DNA of 64,000 bases from JANLVJ01 sp031363945 (lineage in GTDB: Bacteria; Bacteroidota; Bacteroidia; Sphingobacteriales; Sphingobacteriaceae). The translations under genes were made by a program, and so were the position numbers. The stretch lies in assembly GCA_031363945.1 (NCBI GenBank), contig JANLVJ010000033.1, positions 124,001 through 188,000 of the forward strand, given 5' to 3'. This document shows positions 26,409-35,988 of this stretch, piece after piece. Within the stretch, counting starts at the first letter, position 1. Every line of letters begins with the position of its first letter. Below the pieces are notes generated by a model that searched no databases, was not told the DNA's origin, and was given only the letters and a program-made list of their open reading frames with translations.

Positions 26409-29400
26409 ATGAAAATTCATTACTCTCGAATGCTTAAGCTATTTTGCCTATCAATGCTTCTCTTGCTCAATGTGCAAGTTTTTTCACAGAACCAACAAAT
26501 TACAGGACAGGTTATCGGTGAAGATCGTCAACCGGTTGCAGGAGCCTCCATTAAAATTAAAGGAACCACATCTGGAGTTATCAGTTCTTCCAATGGGGCC
26601 TTTTTACTTGACGCAAAGCAGGGTGATGTTCTGGTAACCACCTTTATTGGATATCAGACTAATCAAGTAACTGTGGGCACATCTAATAAAATCACTATTG
26701 TGCTTAGCTCTTCACTTAAAGGATTGGATGAGGTTGTGGTAACAGGTTATGCTATTCAGAAAAGGAAAGATCTTACAGGATCTGTGGCTGTAGTAAATGT
26801 GGCTGAAATGACTAAGCAGCCATCTGCTTCTGTGAACTCACAATTACAAGGTCAGGCATCAGGGGTTACGGTTATAGGAAATGGCCAGCCAGGTCAGCAA
26901 CCTAATATTCGCATCCGGGGCTTTAATAGTTTTGGGAATAACAACCCGCTTTATGTAGTTGACGGCGTCCCTACAGATAATATAAATGACCTTAACCCTG
27001 ATGATGTAGAAAGTTTACAGGTGTTAAAAGATGCAGGGTCCGCTTCTATTTACGGATCTCGGGCTTCAAATGGAGTTGTTATTGTTACAACTAAAAAGGG
27101 AAAGGGAAAAGTTAAAATTACTTACGAGGCTTATTATGGTTCACAAGTGCCACCTGGAGGAAATCCGTTTAATACACTTTCTCCAACAGACATGATGACC
27201 CTGCAACATAATGCTATAGCCAATACGGCAAATTTTAATAGTACAACACCAAACTTTGCAGATAATCTCTATTCACCAACTGGTACTACTCCTTATACTT
27301 TACCTGATTACATACTCCCAAATGGAGCACATGAAGGAGACGCTTCAGTAAATCCGGCCTTGTATAATGTTAATCCTAATTATACCAATCCAAATGATGT
27401 AAATTCTTTTTACCGCATCAATAAAGCTAATAAACAGGGAACTGACTGGTTTCATTCAATTTTTAAGACAGCTCCTATGCAAAAGCATACTATCACTGCA
27501 AGCGGTGGCAGCGATCAGGCACATTATCTTTTCGGTATAAACTTTTTTGACCAAACTGGTGTTCTAACTGGTTCTTATTTAAAAAGATTTATTCTTAGAG
27601 CCAACTCAGATTACAATATCAGTAAAAGGATTAGGATTGGTGAAAATCTTTCCTATTCAGTAACTAACAATCCTCAAATATCTGATTTGGCTGAAGGTAG
27701 TACTATCGGATATGCTTTTAGAGAGCACCCACTTATTCCTGTGCACGATATAAAGGGCAATTACGCAGGTACATTCGGAACAAATCTGGGTAATTCAGTA
27801 AACCCAGTTGCTGTTGCTGAACGGGGAAGAAGTCAAAAAGGGCTTTCTAATAGGTTATTTGGTAATATTTACGGTGAAGCAGATATTCTTAAGTCGCTTA
27901 CATTCAGAACAAGCTTCGGTGGTGAAATTTATTCAGGTGATGGTCATAATTTCAATTTCCCTAATTATGAAAATTCGGAGAATACTCCGACAAATTCGTA
28001 CAACTCATATGCTTTTAATGGGTACAAATGGACATGGACTAATACGCTGAATTTCCATCAAACCTGGGGTAAGCATGATCTGAAACTGGTGGCAGGTACT
28101 GAAGCTTACAATGAGCTTTATAAGAATCTTTTTGCCAGTAATTCAGGTTATTTCTCCTTTGATCCAAATTATGTAAATATTTCTACTGGTACAGGAACTC
28201 CAACAGCTGGTAGTAATTTTGGTGGTTATTCAATCTTCTCTTTAATTGGCCGGGCTGACTATGCTTTTGCTGATAAGTATTTGCTTGAGGCCACAATTCG
28301 TCGTGATGGTTCGTCCCGCTTTCTTCACTACCAGACAGGCTGGTTCCCTGCTGGTTCTATTGGATGGAGAGTTTCACAGGAAGATTTCATGAAAGATATT
28401 TCTTGGATCACTGATCTTAAGTTAAGAGCCGGATATGGAATAATGGGAAATCAACTGAATGTTCCTCTTTCAAACTCCTTCTCTACATTCGGGCAGGATA
28501 AAGGGACTTCTTATTACGACATCGGTGGTACCGGTACCACGATTAATGCTGGTATTCACCCAACTCAAATCGGAAATGCGGATGCTAAATGGGAAAAAGA
28601 TGTAAGTGCCAATTTTGGTATTGATGCCACACTTTTTCATGATCATTTAAATTTTTCTGTAGAATATTACAATAAAAATGTGTCCGATCTTTTATATGCG
28701 CCTTCTTTACCGGGTGCTGCAGGAAGTGCAAATCCACCAACTGTAAACATTGCCAAGGTTACAAATCATGGTATAGATGCAAGTGCAACAACACGTTTCA
28801 ATATCACCCCTGATTTGAAATTTACTGCCACTGCTAACATAACCAGTTATAAGAATAAGATCACCAAAATTTCAGATGGCGCAGATTATTTCGAAACAGA
28901 TTCCAGGCGTTTTAATGGTGCTAGTATTGTGCGCGATGCAATAGGCCATTCAATAGGTGAATTCTATGGGTATAAAATCGTAGGTTTCTGGAATACCCAG
29001 GATCAAATCAATGCTGCTGATGCCTTGGCTCAAAAGGCGAAAGGCGACGCAACTGCTACGTACCAAGCAGGAGAGGGTGTGGGCCGTTTTAGATATGCTG
29101 ACGTCAATAAGCAAGGTTTTATTGACAACAACAGCCGTACATTTATAGGTAACCCTAACCCTGATTTCTCTTACGGTTTAAATTTGGGCCTGGATTATAA
29201 AGGCTTTGATTTTAGTGCACAATTATTTGGCATCAATGGAAACCAGATTTGGAATAATGTAAAATGGTTTACTGATTTTAACACTGGATTTTCAGGTGCT
29301 AAAAGTCATACAGCTTTATATGATTCATGGACTCCTACCCATATGAATGCGAAAGCTCCAATTCTTGAAACACAGCAAAATCTTTCAAACAACCAGGTTC

Positions 29401-29678
29401 CTAACTCTTACTTCGTTGAAAATGGTTCTTATTTACGTCTGAAAAATGTTCAGATTGGATATACTTTTCCTTCTAAATTGTTAAAAGCAACCGGTATCAG
29501 CCGGCTAAGAGTCTATGTTTCAGGTGCAAACCTCTTTACGGCAACTAAGTATTCGGGTGTAGATCCTGAAATAGGCGTTAACAATACAGCGAGTGGAAAT
29601 TCTAAAGAATTTGGAGTAGATGAGGGTGTTTATTTTAACCCTCGCACCTACATCGTAGGTCTTAATTTAACTTTTTAA
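26409..29678 (+). CDS. SusC/RagA-family TonB-dependent outer-membrane transporter
   Basis: A 1089-residue receptor for active import of large ligands across the outer membrane. After a signal peptide (ending around VFSQ) comes a carboxypeptidase-regulatory-like beta-sandwich (ITGQVIGEDRQPVAGASIKIKGT), then a TonB-box-like DEVVVTGYA, the plug domain (NIRIRGFNSFG, PLYVVDGVP, LKDAGSASIYGSRASNGVVIVTTKKGKG) and a 22-strand barrel ending with aromatic TYIVGLNLTF. No N-terminal secretin/STN domain is present, so no FecR-type signalling is implied. It is followed after 20 bases by susD. The ligand is unknown; the neighbouring oxidoreductase-like and glycosidase-like lipoproteins are the best clue. 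Confidence 0.97.
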   Translation: MKIHYSRMLKLFCLSMLLLLNVQVFSQNQQITGQVIGEDRQPVAGASIKIKGTTSGVISSSNGAFLLDAKQGDVLVTTFIGYQTNQVTVGTSNKITIVLSSSLKGLDEVVVTGYAIQKRKDLTGSVAVVNVAEMTKQPSASVNSQLQGQASGVTVIGNGQPGQQPNIRIRGFNSFGNNNPLYVVDGVPTDNINDLNPDDVESLQVLKDAGSASIYGSRASNGVVIVTTKKGKGKVKITYEAYYGSQVPPGGNPFNTLSPTDMMTLQHNAIANTANFNSTTPNFADNLYSPTGTTPYTLPDYILPNGAHEGDASVNPALYNVNPNYTNPNDVNSFYRINKANKQGTDWFHSIFKTAPMQKHTITASGGSDQAHYLFGINFFDQTGVLTGSYLKRFILRANSDYNISKRIRIGENLSYSVTNNPQISDLAEGSTIGYAFREHPLIPVHDIKGNYAGTFGTNLGNSVNPVAVAERGRSQKGLSNRLFGNIYGEADILKSLTFRTSFGGEIYSGDGHNFNFPNYENSENTPTNSYNSYAFNGYKWTWTNTLNFHQTWGKHDLKLVAGTEAYNELYKNLFASNSGYFSFDPNYVNISTGTGTPTAGSNFGGYSIFSLIGRADYAFADKYLLEATIRRDGSSRFLHYQTGWFPAGSIGWRVSQEDFMKDISWITDLKLRAGYGIMGNQLNVPLSNSFSTFGQDKGTSYYDIGGTGTTINAGIHPTQIGNADAKWEKDVSANFGIDATLFHDHLNFSVEYYNKNVSDLLYAPSLPGAAGSANPPTVNIAKVTNHGIDASATTRFNITPDLKFTATANITSYKNKITKISDGADYFETDSRRFNGASIVRDAIGHSIGEFYGYKIVGFWNTQDQINAADALAQKAKGDATATYQAGEGVGRFRYADVNKQGFIDNNSRTFIGNPNPDFSYGLNLGLDYKGFDFSAQLFGINGNQIWNNVKWFTDFNTGFSGAKSHTALYDSWTPTHMNAKAPILETQQNLSNNQVPNSYFVENGSYLRLKNVQIGYTFPSKLLKATGISRLRVYVSGANLFTATKYSGVDPEIGVNNTASGNSKEFGVDEGVYFNPRTYIVGLNLTF

Positions 29679-29698
29679 TAAATAATTAATCTCAGCAA

Positions 29699-31513
29699 AT
29701 GAAAAGATTTTATATAACACGCATAGCTCCCCTAGTTTTGGCCTCGGTACTGCTATTTTACTCCTGCCAAAAAAGTTTTCTTAATAAGCCTGCAGTAGGT
29801 GCTCTTTCAGGTACCGTAATAGCGACACCAACGGGTTTATCTCAAACATTGGTCGGTGCTTACGCAGCTCTTCAGCGTAATCAAAATAGTGTTTGGGATG
29901 CCGCACCAGACAACTGGATCTACGGAATGGTTGCCGGAGGTGATGCCCATAAGGGAAGTAACAGTGGTGATCAGGCGGGTATTGATCCCATAGCTACTGG
30001 TTCAGAAGATCCAAGTAATGGTTTTTTTAACAGCGTATGGGTAGAAAATTATGAAGGCGTAAGCCGTGCTAATGCTGTACTTAAATTGATTCCTCAGGTA
30101 ACTGGACTAACTCCCCTTATCGTAACACAGACAACTGCAGAGGCGAAGTTTTTAAGAGCTCATTTCTACTTCGAACTTAGAAGGTTCTTTAAAATGGTGC
30201 CATATGTTGACGAAAAAACGGTAGATCCGAATCAGCCTAATACAATGGATATTTATCCTCAGATTGAAGCTGACTTCGCCTATGCATATGCTAACCTTGC
30301 TGATAAGCCTGCCGATATTGGGCGTGTAAACAAATGGGCTGCTGCTTCTTACTTGGCTAAAGTGTATATGTATGAGAAGAAGTTTGCTCAGGCGAAGGCT
30401 TTATATGATGTCATCACAGTTTCAGGTGTAAACTCTGGTGGTATCAATTATGGCTTGCTTCCAAAATATGAGGATAATTTTTACGGTGCCACAAAAAATA
30501 ATATGGAAACCGTTTTTTCTATTCAGCAAGTAGCGAACGATGGTACTAATAATATAAATAATGCGAATAATGGTGATATGTTAAACTTCCCCTATAACAG
30601 TCCTTTTAGATGTTGCGGATTTTTACAGCCAACTCAAGAGCTCGCTAATTCATTTCGGACAGACGCAATGGGTTTACCACTTATCTATACGCACAATGAT
30701 TTAGCCAACTTAGTTAAAAATGATCAGGGTGTTGCAGCAGCTGATCCTTTTACCCCTGATAGTGGGCCGCTTGATCCCCGGATTGATTGGACTATGGGTC
30801 GCCGTGGCATACCCTTCCTTGACTGGGGTCCTCATCCTGGTGCAGCATGGATACGGGATCAGCCTTCAGCAGGTCCATATTCACCTATAAAAAATGTATA
30901 CTATCAAAGTACAGATGCTGCATTTTCAGATCAACATAGCTGGGCCCCTGGAACTGCTAACCCTGTAAATATTATTCGGTATTCTGATGTGCTATTGATG
31001 GCGGCAGAAGCAGAAGTTCAGATAGGAAGTCTTGTTCAAGCTGAATCATACGTTAATATGGTTCGAGCCAGAGCCGCCAATCCAATCAGCTGGGCTTACA
31101 AGTACAAAGATTCCAACAACCCTACAGGTGGGTATACAAATATGCCAGCAGCAAATTATGTTATCTCGGTATATCCTATAGGCTACTTTTCAACAATTGG
31201 TCAGGCTAAAGCGCTTGATGCTGTTTACTTTGAACGCAAAATTGAACTTGCTATGGAAGGCCACAGATTCTTCGACCTTGCGCGCTGGGGATTGTCAGTT
31301 ACTGCGCTGAATGCCTACTTTAAATTTGAAGGGACTTCAACTCCAGGCGCATATGGCTCACAGAACCCTGCTTCGACAGGCACCTCTGATGTAGCCGGCG
31401 CTACCTTTACTGCTGGTCATGAATATTTTCCTATTCCACAGGCACAGATTGATTTAAGTACTAAAAATGGAAAAACGGTCTTAAAACAAATTCCTCCGTA
31501 TCCTGGAAGTTAA
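29699..31513 (+). CDS. SusD/RagB-family ligand-binding lipoprotein
   Basis: A 604-residue outer-membrane lipoprotein (lipobox Cys23, FYSCQKSF) that forms the lid of the SusC transporter. Family features are the TPR-like helices around EAKFLRAHFYFELRRFFKMVPYV, the segment KWAAASYLAKVYMY, NIIRYSDVLLMAAEAEVQIG and the C-terminal ERKIELAMEGHRFFDLARWG followed by YFPIPQAQIDLS. It is co-transcribed with susC and closed by a strong terminator. Ligand specificity cannot be inferred. Confidence 0.96.
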   Translation: MKRFYITRIAPLVLASVLLFYSCQKSFLNKPAVGALSGTVIATPTGLSQTLVGAYAALQRNQNSVWDAAPDNWIYGMVAGGDAHKGSNSGDQAGIDPIATGSEDPSNGFFNSVWVENYEGVSRANAVLKLIPQVTGLTPLIVTQTTAEAKFLRAHFYFELRRFFKMVPYVDEKTVDPNQPNTMDIYPQIEADFAYAYANLADKPADIGRVNKWAAASYLAKVYMYEKKFAQAKALYDVITVSGVNSGGINYGLLPKYEDNFYGATKNNMETVFSIQQVANDGTNNINNANNGDMLNFPYNSPFRCCGFLQPTQELANSFRTDAMGLPLIYTHNDLANLVKNDQGVAAADPFTPDSGPLDPRIDWTMGRRGIPFLDWGPHPGAAWIRDQPSAGPYSPIKNVYYQSTDAAFSDQHSWAPGTANPVNIIRYSDVLLMAAEAEVQIGSLVQAESYVNMVRARAANPISWAYKYKDSNNPTGGYTNMPAANYVISVYPIGYFSTIGQAKALDAVYFERKIELAMEGHRFFDLARWGLSVTALNAYFKFEGTSTPGAYGSQNPASTGTSDVAGATFTAGHEYFPIPQAQIDLSTKNGKTVLKQIPPYPGS

Positions 31514-31539
31514 TATCTTTAAAACTTTTACTAAAAATG

Positions 31540-31569
31540 GGCTTTCCGGTATTCTGGAAAGCCTTTTTT
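31540..31569 (+). terminator. Rho-independent terminator of susC-susD
   Basis: GGCTTTCC (31540-31547) and GGAAAGCC (31556-31563) form a perfect 8-bp stem with an 8-base loop followed by six T, 27 bases after the susD stop. Confidence 0.9.
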
Positions 31570-32118
31570 AGTTAAATGCATTAGTAATTACCTTTTACTG
31601 ATAAACGAAAGAAAATTAAACTACTAATTTCAATCTTGTTGCTCTTTTAGGTACTTAAATTTACGACTGAATTCCAGGGCACTGATTTCATCCTTCTGTT
31701 GCTTCTATTATTTATGCCAATGCTTCTCTTGCCTTTTATTAAGCTATTCGTTTCAGTTTCCTTCTTATTTTTCTTTAACTAGCCATCTTCCTGGTTTTGT
31801 TATTATTCAGTCCCATCCACGGCTGTCATTTGATTTGGACCTTGCTGCAAGTAATGCGTTTTTTACAGTTGTTCACAAGGTAATATTCTCTATAAATTCA
31901 TTAAGCACCTAGGATGATGCCCTACAAGGTGAACATAAGTCAAAACCTGATTACTAAACTTTAGCCCGATTGATGCGTTTTGCGGCTTCAATCGCAATTG
32001 TCATTCTATTACGGGGTGCCAATCTGATTACAATTGGCCAAATTTAGTCTCGTAATGCAAATATGCATTTAGTATTTATTACTGATTATTTGGGCAATAT
32101 TTGGCCGTTAGGTTTTAA

Positions 32119-32133
32119 ATTACCACTGGTAAT
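32119..32133. promoter_or_regulatory. Perfect palindrome, possible operator (distal)
   Basis: ATTACCA-C-TGGTAAT, a 7+1+7 perfect inverted repeat 111 bases before the polyprenyl synthase start. It shares its half-site with the repeat at 32213-32231, as expected for a paired regulator site; no regulator is identified. Confidence 0.35.
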
Positions 32134-32212
32134 ATTTCTCAAACAGGAACTTCAAGGCTTAAACACAAAATATTTTATTCAAGTTTAAAAGAACTTCTAG
32201 ATAAAGAGGTGT

Positions 32213-32231
32213 TTGGTAATATATTTACCAA
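32213..32231. promoter_or_regulatory. Perfect palindrome, possible operator (start-proximal)
   Basis: TTGGTAA-TATAT-TTACCAA, a 7+5+7 inverted repeat ending 13 bases before the ATG of the polyprenyl synthase gene, covering the likely translation-initiation or promoter region. As RNA it could form a small hairpin. Confidence 0.35.
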
Positions 32232-32244
32232 CTGATAATAAAGA

Positions 32245-33216
32245 ATGAGCCGCTTAGACGAAATAAGAAAACCCATAATTGCTGAAATAGCCTTATTTGA
32301 AAATAAATTCAAAGAGTCTATGCGCAGCAATACTCCCCTATTAGATCGCATTACCCATTATATCTACAAAGCAAAGGGCAAGCAAATCAGGCCACTGTTT
32401 GTTTTTTTTTCAGCTGAACTGTGTGGGGGCATTAATGATTCAACTCACCGTGGGGCCGCCCTGGTAGAATTACTACATACTGCCACCCTCGTTCATGATG
32501 ATGTAGTTGATAATTCATATGAAAGACGAGGTTTCTTTTCAATCAATGCCCTATGGAAAAATAAGATTGCCGTATTGGTAGGTGATTTTTTACTGTCTAA
32601 AGGATTATTATTATCACTTAATAATGATGATTTTCACCTTTTGCGGATTGTATCAGAAGCTGTAAAGCTTATGAGCGAAGGTGAATTACTGCAGATGGAG
32701 AAGGCCAGGAGAATGGATATCAATGAAGTAATCTATTTTGATGTCATCAGACAGAAAACAGCTTCACTCATTGCATCTTGCTGCGCTTGTGGTGCAGCCT
32801 CAGCCGGAGCACCTGCAGAAATAGTTGAGCGCCTTAGACTATTTGGAGAGTATGTCGGTATGGCATTTCAGATTAAAGATGATCTTTTTGATTTCGGCGA
32901 TGATAATGTAGGCAAACCCAGGGGTATTGATATTAAAGAAAAGAAACTTACGCTACCCTTGATTTATGCGCTCAATAAAAGTAGTAGCCGTGAGAAGAGG
33001 CAAATTATTAATCTGATTAAGAATCACAATGAAGAAAAAGAAAAAGTAGCAGAGGTGATTGAATTTGTAAAAACCAAAGGTGGTATGGAGTATGCTAATA
33101 CTGTTATGATTGGGTATCAGGATAAGGCATTTGAGCTCTTGAAACTTTTTTCTGAGAGCCCTTCAAGAAATTCACTTGAGCAGCTCGTTCTGTTTACCAC
33201 CCAGCGCCGAAACTAA
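32245..33216 (+). CDS. ispB: Trans-polyprenyl diphosphate synthase (octaprenyl/solanesyl type)
   Basis: Elongates farnesyl or geranylgeranyl diphosphate to the long prenyl side chain of menaquinone. The 323-residue protein has the first Asp-rich motif LVHDDVVDNS with the following ERRG, GKQIRPLF upstream, and the second Asp-rich motif QIKDDLFDFGDD with KPRGIDIKEKKLTLPLIYAL. The small residues before the first motif fit a long-chain synthase, but chain length is inference. Monocistronic, preceded by paired TTACCA palindromes. Confidence 0.93.
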   Translation: MSRLDEIRKPIIAEIALFENKFKESMRSNTPLLDRITHYIYKAKGKQIRPLFVFFSAELCGGINDSTHRGAALVELLHTATLVHDDVVDNSYERRGFFSINALWKNKIAVLVGDFLLSKGLLLSLNNDDFHLLRIVSEAVKLMSEGELLQMEKARRMDINEVIYFDVIRQKTASLIASCCACGAASAGAPAEIVERLRLFGEYVGMAFQIKDDLFDFGDDNVGKPRGIDIKEKKLTLPLIYALNKSSSREKRQIINLIKNHNEEKEKVAEVIEFVKTKGGMEYANTVMIGYQDKAFELLKLFSESPSRNSLEQLVLFTTQRRN

Positions 33217-33293
33217 TCAACCGTATAGAGCTGATAATTAAATAATGGCTTATATATTGGATTAATTTGATGTAGGTGCAATGAAATTAAAGC

Positions 33294-34361
33294 ATGATGT
33301 TAAATTCTGAAACGGTATTTTTTCTTGGCTTTACCCTGTTTATTGTCCTCATGCTTGGAATTGATCTGGGGCTTTTTGCAAAAAAAGATCAGGCCGTCAC
33401 TACCAGTAGAGCTCTTCTGATGAGTATAATCTGGGTAAGTTTTGCCTTAATCTTTTTTATCGGGCTTCGGTTTTTTGGTAACTACCTGCATAATATTCAT
33501 ACAGTTGAATCGTTAGAGGTGGGGCTTAAAACCTATCATGAACCGACAGGAAGTGTTCTTAATCATGGCAATCTTGCTGCGCGCATAACCTCTTACAACC
33601 ATACCCTGTCACTTGACTTTATCACCGGATACCTGATAGAATATGCCCTGTCAATTGATAATATTTTTGTAATAGTCTTAATATTTAAAGCCTTTGCTGT
33701 AGATACCAGGAATTACCATCGTGTACTCTTTTGGGGTATTTTGGGTGCAATATTCATGCGTGGTCTCTTTATCTTTCTGGGTACGGCCCTGATCACCAGG
33801 TTTTCAATTATCCTCTATCTTTTTGGTGCCTTTCTGGTTTATACAGGAATAAGTCTTTTTATAAATAGAAATAAGGAGGAAGAAATTGATGCTGTCAATC
33901 ACCCGGTTGTTAAAATTACTTCTCGTTTTTTTCCAGTAACCAACGGCTTCAAACGCGGTAAGTTTTTTACCCACGACAAAGGGAAGCTGCTGATAACTCC
34001 ACTATTACTGGTCTTGCTGGTTGTTGAATTTTCAGACCTCATCTTTGCAGTTGATTCTATACCGGCTATTTTTGCCATAACCAAAGATCCTTACATTGTA
34101 TTTTTCTCTAATATTTTTGCGATTTTGGGTTTGCGCTCTTTGTTTTTTCTGCTAATCAATATTATCGACAGATTCAAATTTCTCAAAGTTGGTCTTTCTC
34201 TATTATTAACATTTATCGGGATGAAAATGCTTGCGGCAACCTGGCTTGAAAGAATAGGTTTTACAAATTTGTATTCCTTATTGATTATTCTGGCAATTAT
34301 TCTAATTTCTGTTCTTGCTTCATTGATCTCAACGCGTCATGAAGAGGCCAAAACAGGTTGA
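33294..34361 (+). CDS. TerC-family integral membrane protein
   Basis: A 355-residue multi-pass membrane protein (about eight or nine hydrophobic segments) of the TerC family. Key motifs are SLDFITGYLIEYALSIDNIFV and EFSDLIFAVDSIPAIFAI, the acidic membrane motifs conserved in the family. TerC proteins have been linked to tellurite resistance and, more generally, to manganese export and metallation of exported proteins. The genomic context gives no further clue. Convergent with the GH3 gene, separated by 17 bases only. Confidence 0.93.
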   Translation: MMLNSETVFFLGFTLFIVLMLGIDLGLFAKKDQAVTTSRALLMSIIWVSFALIFFIGLRFFGNYLHNIHTVESLEVGLKTYHEPTGSVLNHGNLAARITSYNHTLSLDFITGYLIEYALSIDNIFVIVLIFKAFAVDTRNYHRVLFWGILGAIFMRGLFIFLGTALITRFSIILYLFGAFLVYTGISLFINRNKEEEIDAVNHPVVKITSRFFPVTNGFKRGKFFTHDKGKLLITPLLLVLLVVEFSDLIFAVDSIPAIFAITKDPYIVFFSNIFAILGLRSLFFLLINIIDRFKFLKVGLSLLLTFIGMKMLAATWLERIGFTNLYSLLIILAIILISVLASLISTRHEEAKTG

Positions 34362-34378
34362 AATAGGGGTATCCTTTT

Positions 34379-35953
34379 CTAACAGTGTGCCTGCTCTTCC
34401 GGGGCCTGCTTTTGAGTTGTAGCAAAAGTTTCTCTTAGGCAGTTAGGGTTAAGAGCCAGAATCTCTTCGAGATAGAGCCTGGTATTAGAGAGCCGGGGAA
34501 CCTTATGCTGCCCTCCAAGTTTCGATTTACTTTTTAGCCAGTTATAAAAAGTACCTTCTGCCACGGAATGAACTATGGGTATTTTCAAAGCCATCCCTTT
34601 ATACCGCTTTGCTTCATAATCTGAATTCAGACGCTGTAATTCCTGATCAAGTAATGCTGTAAATACTGTTAGGCTTACAGGGTGTTTTTCAAATTCAATC
34701 ATCCATTCATGGCATCCAGATTCTTTATCTGAATAATAGACAGGGGCTGCTGTATAATCGCGTACCAATGCCTGAGTATGTTCACAGGCATAAACCAACG
34801 CTTTTTCGGCATTATCTATCATCAGTTCTTCACCAAATGCATTAATATAATGCCTGGTTCTGCCGCTAATTTGTATACGGTAGGGGTATAGTGAGGTGAA
34901 AATCACTGTATCACCGATTAGATATCGCCAAAGACCTGAATTGGTACTGATAACAAGGGCGTAATTTTTATTGAGTTCTACACTTTCAAGTCCGATTGCC
35001 TGGTCATTACCAGCATGCAGATTTTCAAGAGGAATAAATTCATAGTAGATTCCATAATCAAGCATGAGTAACATTTCATCAGAACCTGCCTGATCCTGCA
35101 GGCCAAAGAATCCTTCAGAGGCATTATAAGTTTCCATATAATACATAGAATCAGATGGTATTAATTGCCTGAACTGCTCTCTGTAAGGAGTAAATGAAAC
35201 AGCACCATGAAAGTAGACCTCTAGATTTGGCCATACTTCAAGTAAATTTGAAGCTCCGGTATGAGCCAGTATTTTTTTAATCAATAAAAGGGTCCATGTT
35301 GGAACTCCTGAGATGTTTGTGATATTCATCTTCAGGGTTGCCGCAGTCATACGGTCAAGTTTTAATTCCCATTCATTCATCAAGGCAATTGATCGGTGGG
35401 GTACTTTATAATATTGTGCCCAAAAAGGAAGATTTTCTATCAGAACAGCCGAAAGATCTCCGTAATATGACTCAGGGTTCAGCTGGCTCACCTGATGGCT
35501 GCCACCTAAAACCAGCCCCTTACCTGTAAAAAACTGTGAATGAGGGCGGTTCTGGAAATACATTGACAGCAGATCTTTGCCACCTTTAAAATGGCAATCG
35601 GCTAATGCCTCTTCACTTACCGGGATGAACTTGCTTTTATCATTGGTGGTTCCAGATGATTTTGCATACCAGGAGATTTCACCTGGCCAGAGTATATCGT
35701 GCTCACCCTGCATCATCCGGTTAATTAAGGGTTGTAAACTTTCATAATTTTGCAGTGGAATTCGGGTTCTGAATTCCTGGGCTGAATGAATACTTCGAAA
35801 ATCATAATGCCTTCCCCATTCCGTATCTTTACCCATTTTTAACAGGTAACTCAACCAGTCATTCTGAACATCATGCGGGTGTTTTTTGAACAGCTCTATC
35901 TGAGGTCCGCGTTGCTGCATAATCCAGGAAAGCACTGAGTTTATGATGGCCAT
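34379..35953 (-). CDS. GH3 auxin-responsive-promoter family protein (acyl-adenylate/amide synthetase fold)
   Basis: A 524-residue protein of the GH3 family, named after plant enzymes that conjugate amino acids to jasmonate or auxin by adenylation. The ATP-binding motif WYAKSSGTTNDKSKFIP spans residues 96-111. The second region YMETYNASEGFFGLQD and the third YRIQISGRTRHYINAFGEEL are also conserved. The bacterial substrates are unknown. It is 35 bases downstream of lptB on the same strand and may belong to the recJ-lptB transcript. Confidence 0.93.
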   Translation of the reverse strand: MAIINSVLSWIMQQRGPQIELFKKHPHDVQNDWLSYLLKMGKDTEWGRHYDFRSIHSAQEFRTRIPLQNYESLQPLINRMMQGEHDILWPGEISWYAKSSGTTNDKSKFIPVSEEALADCHFKGGKDLLSMYFQNRPHSQFFTGKGLVLGGSHQVSQLNPESYYGDLSAVLIENLPFWAQYYKVPHRSIALMNEWELKLDRMTAATLKMNITNISGVPTWTLLLIKKILAHTGASNLLEVWPNLEVYFHGAVSFTPYREQFRQLIPSDSMYYMETYNASEGFFGLQDQAGSDEMLLMLDYGIYYEFIPLENLHAGNDQAIGLESVELNKNYALVISTNSGLWRYLIGDTVIFTSLYPYRIQISGRTRHYINAFGEELMIDNAEKALVYACEHTQALVRDYTAAPVYYSDKESGCHEWMIEFEKHPVSLTVFTALLDQELQRLNSDYEAKRYKGMALKIPIVHSVAEGTFYNWLKSKSKLGGQHKVPRLSNTRLYLEEILALNPNCLRETFATTQKQAPEEQAHC

Positions 35954-35988
35954 CAGAACCTAATATAACTAAAAAAACGACATAGTTT

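Larger units (their letters stand above)
31570..32244. other. 675-bp region without a recognisable gene
   Basis: Many stops in all frames. Two short minus-strand stretches look weakly coding: a Lys/Glu-rich 24-codon end at 31630-31704, and an Ala/Ser/Asp-containing stretch upstream of a stop near 31808. They could be residues of a decayed gene but could also be chance. Two TTACCA/TGGTAA palindromes lie near the polyprenyl synthase start. The promoter of that gene must be here but is not clear. Confidence 0.5.
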
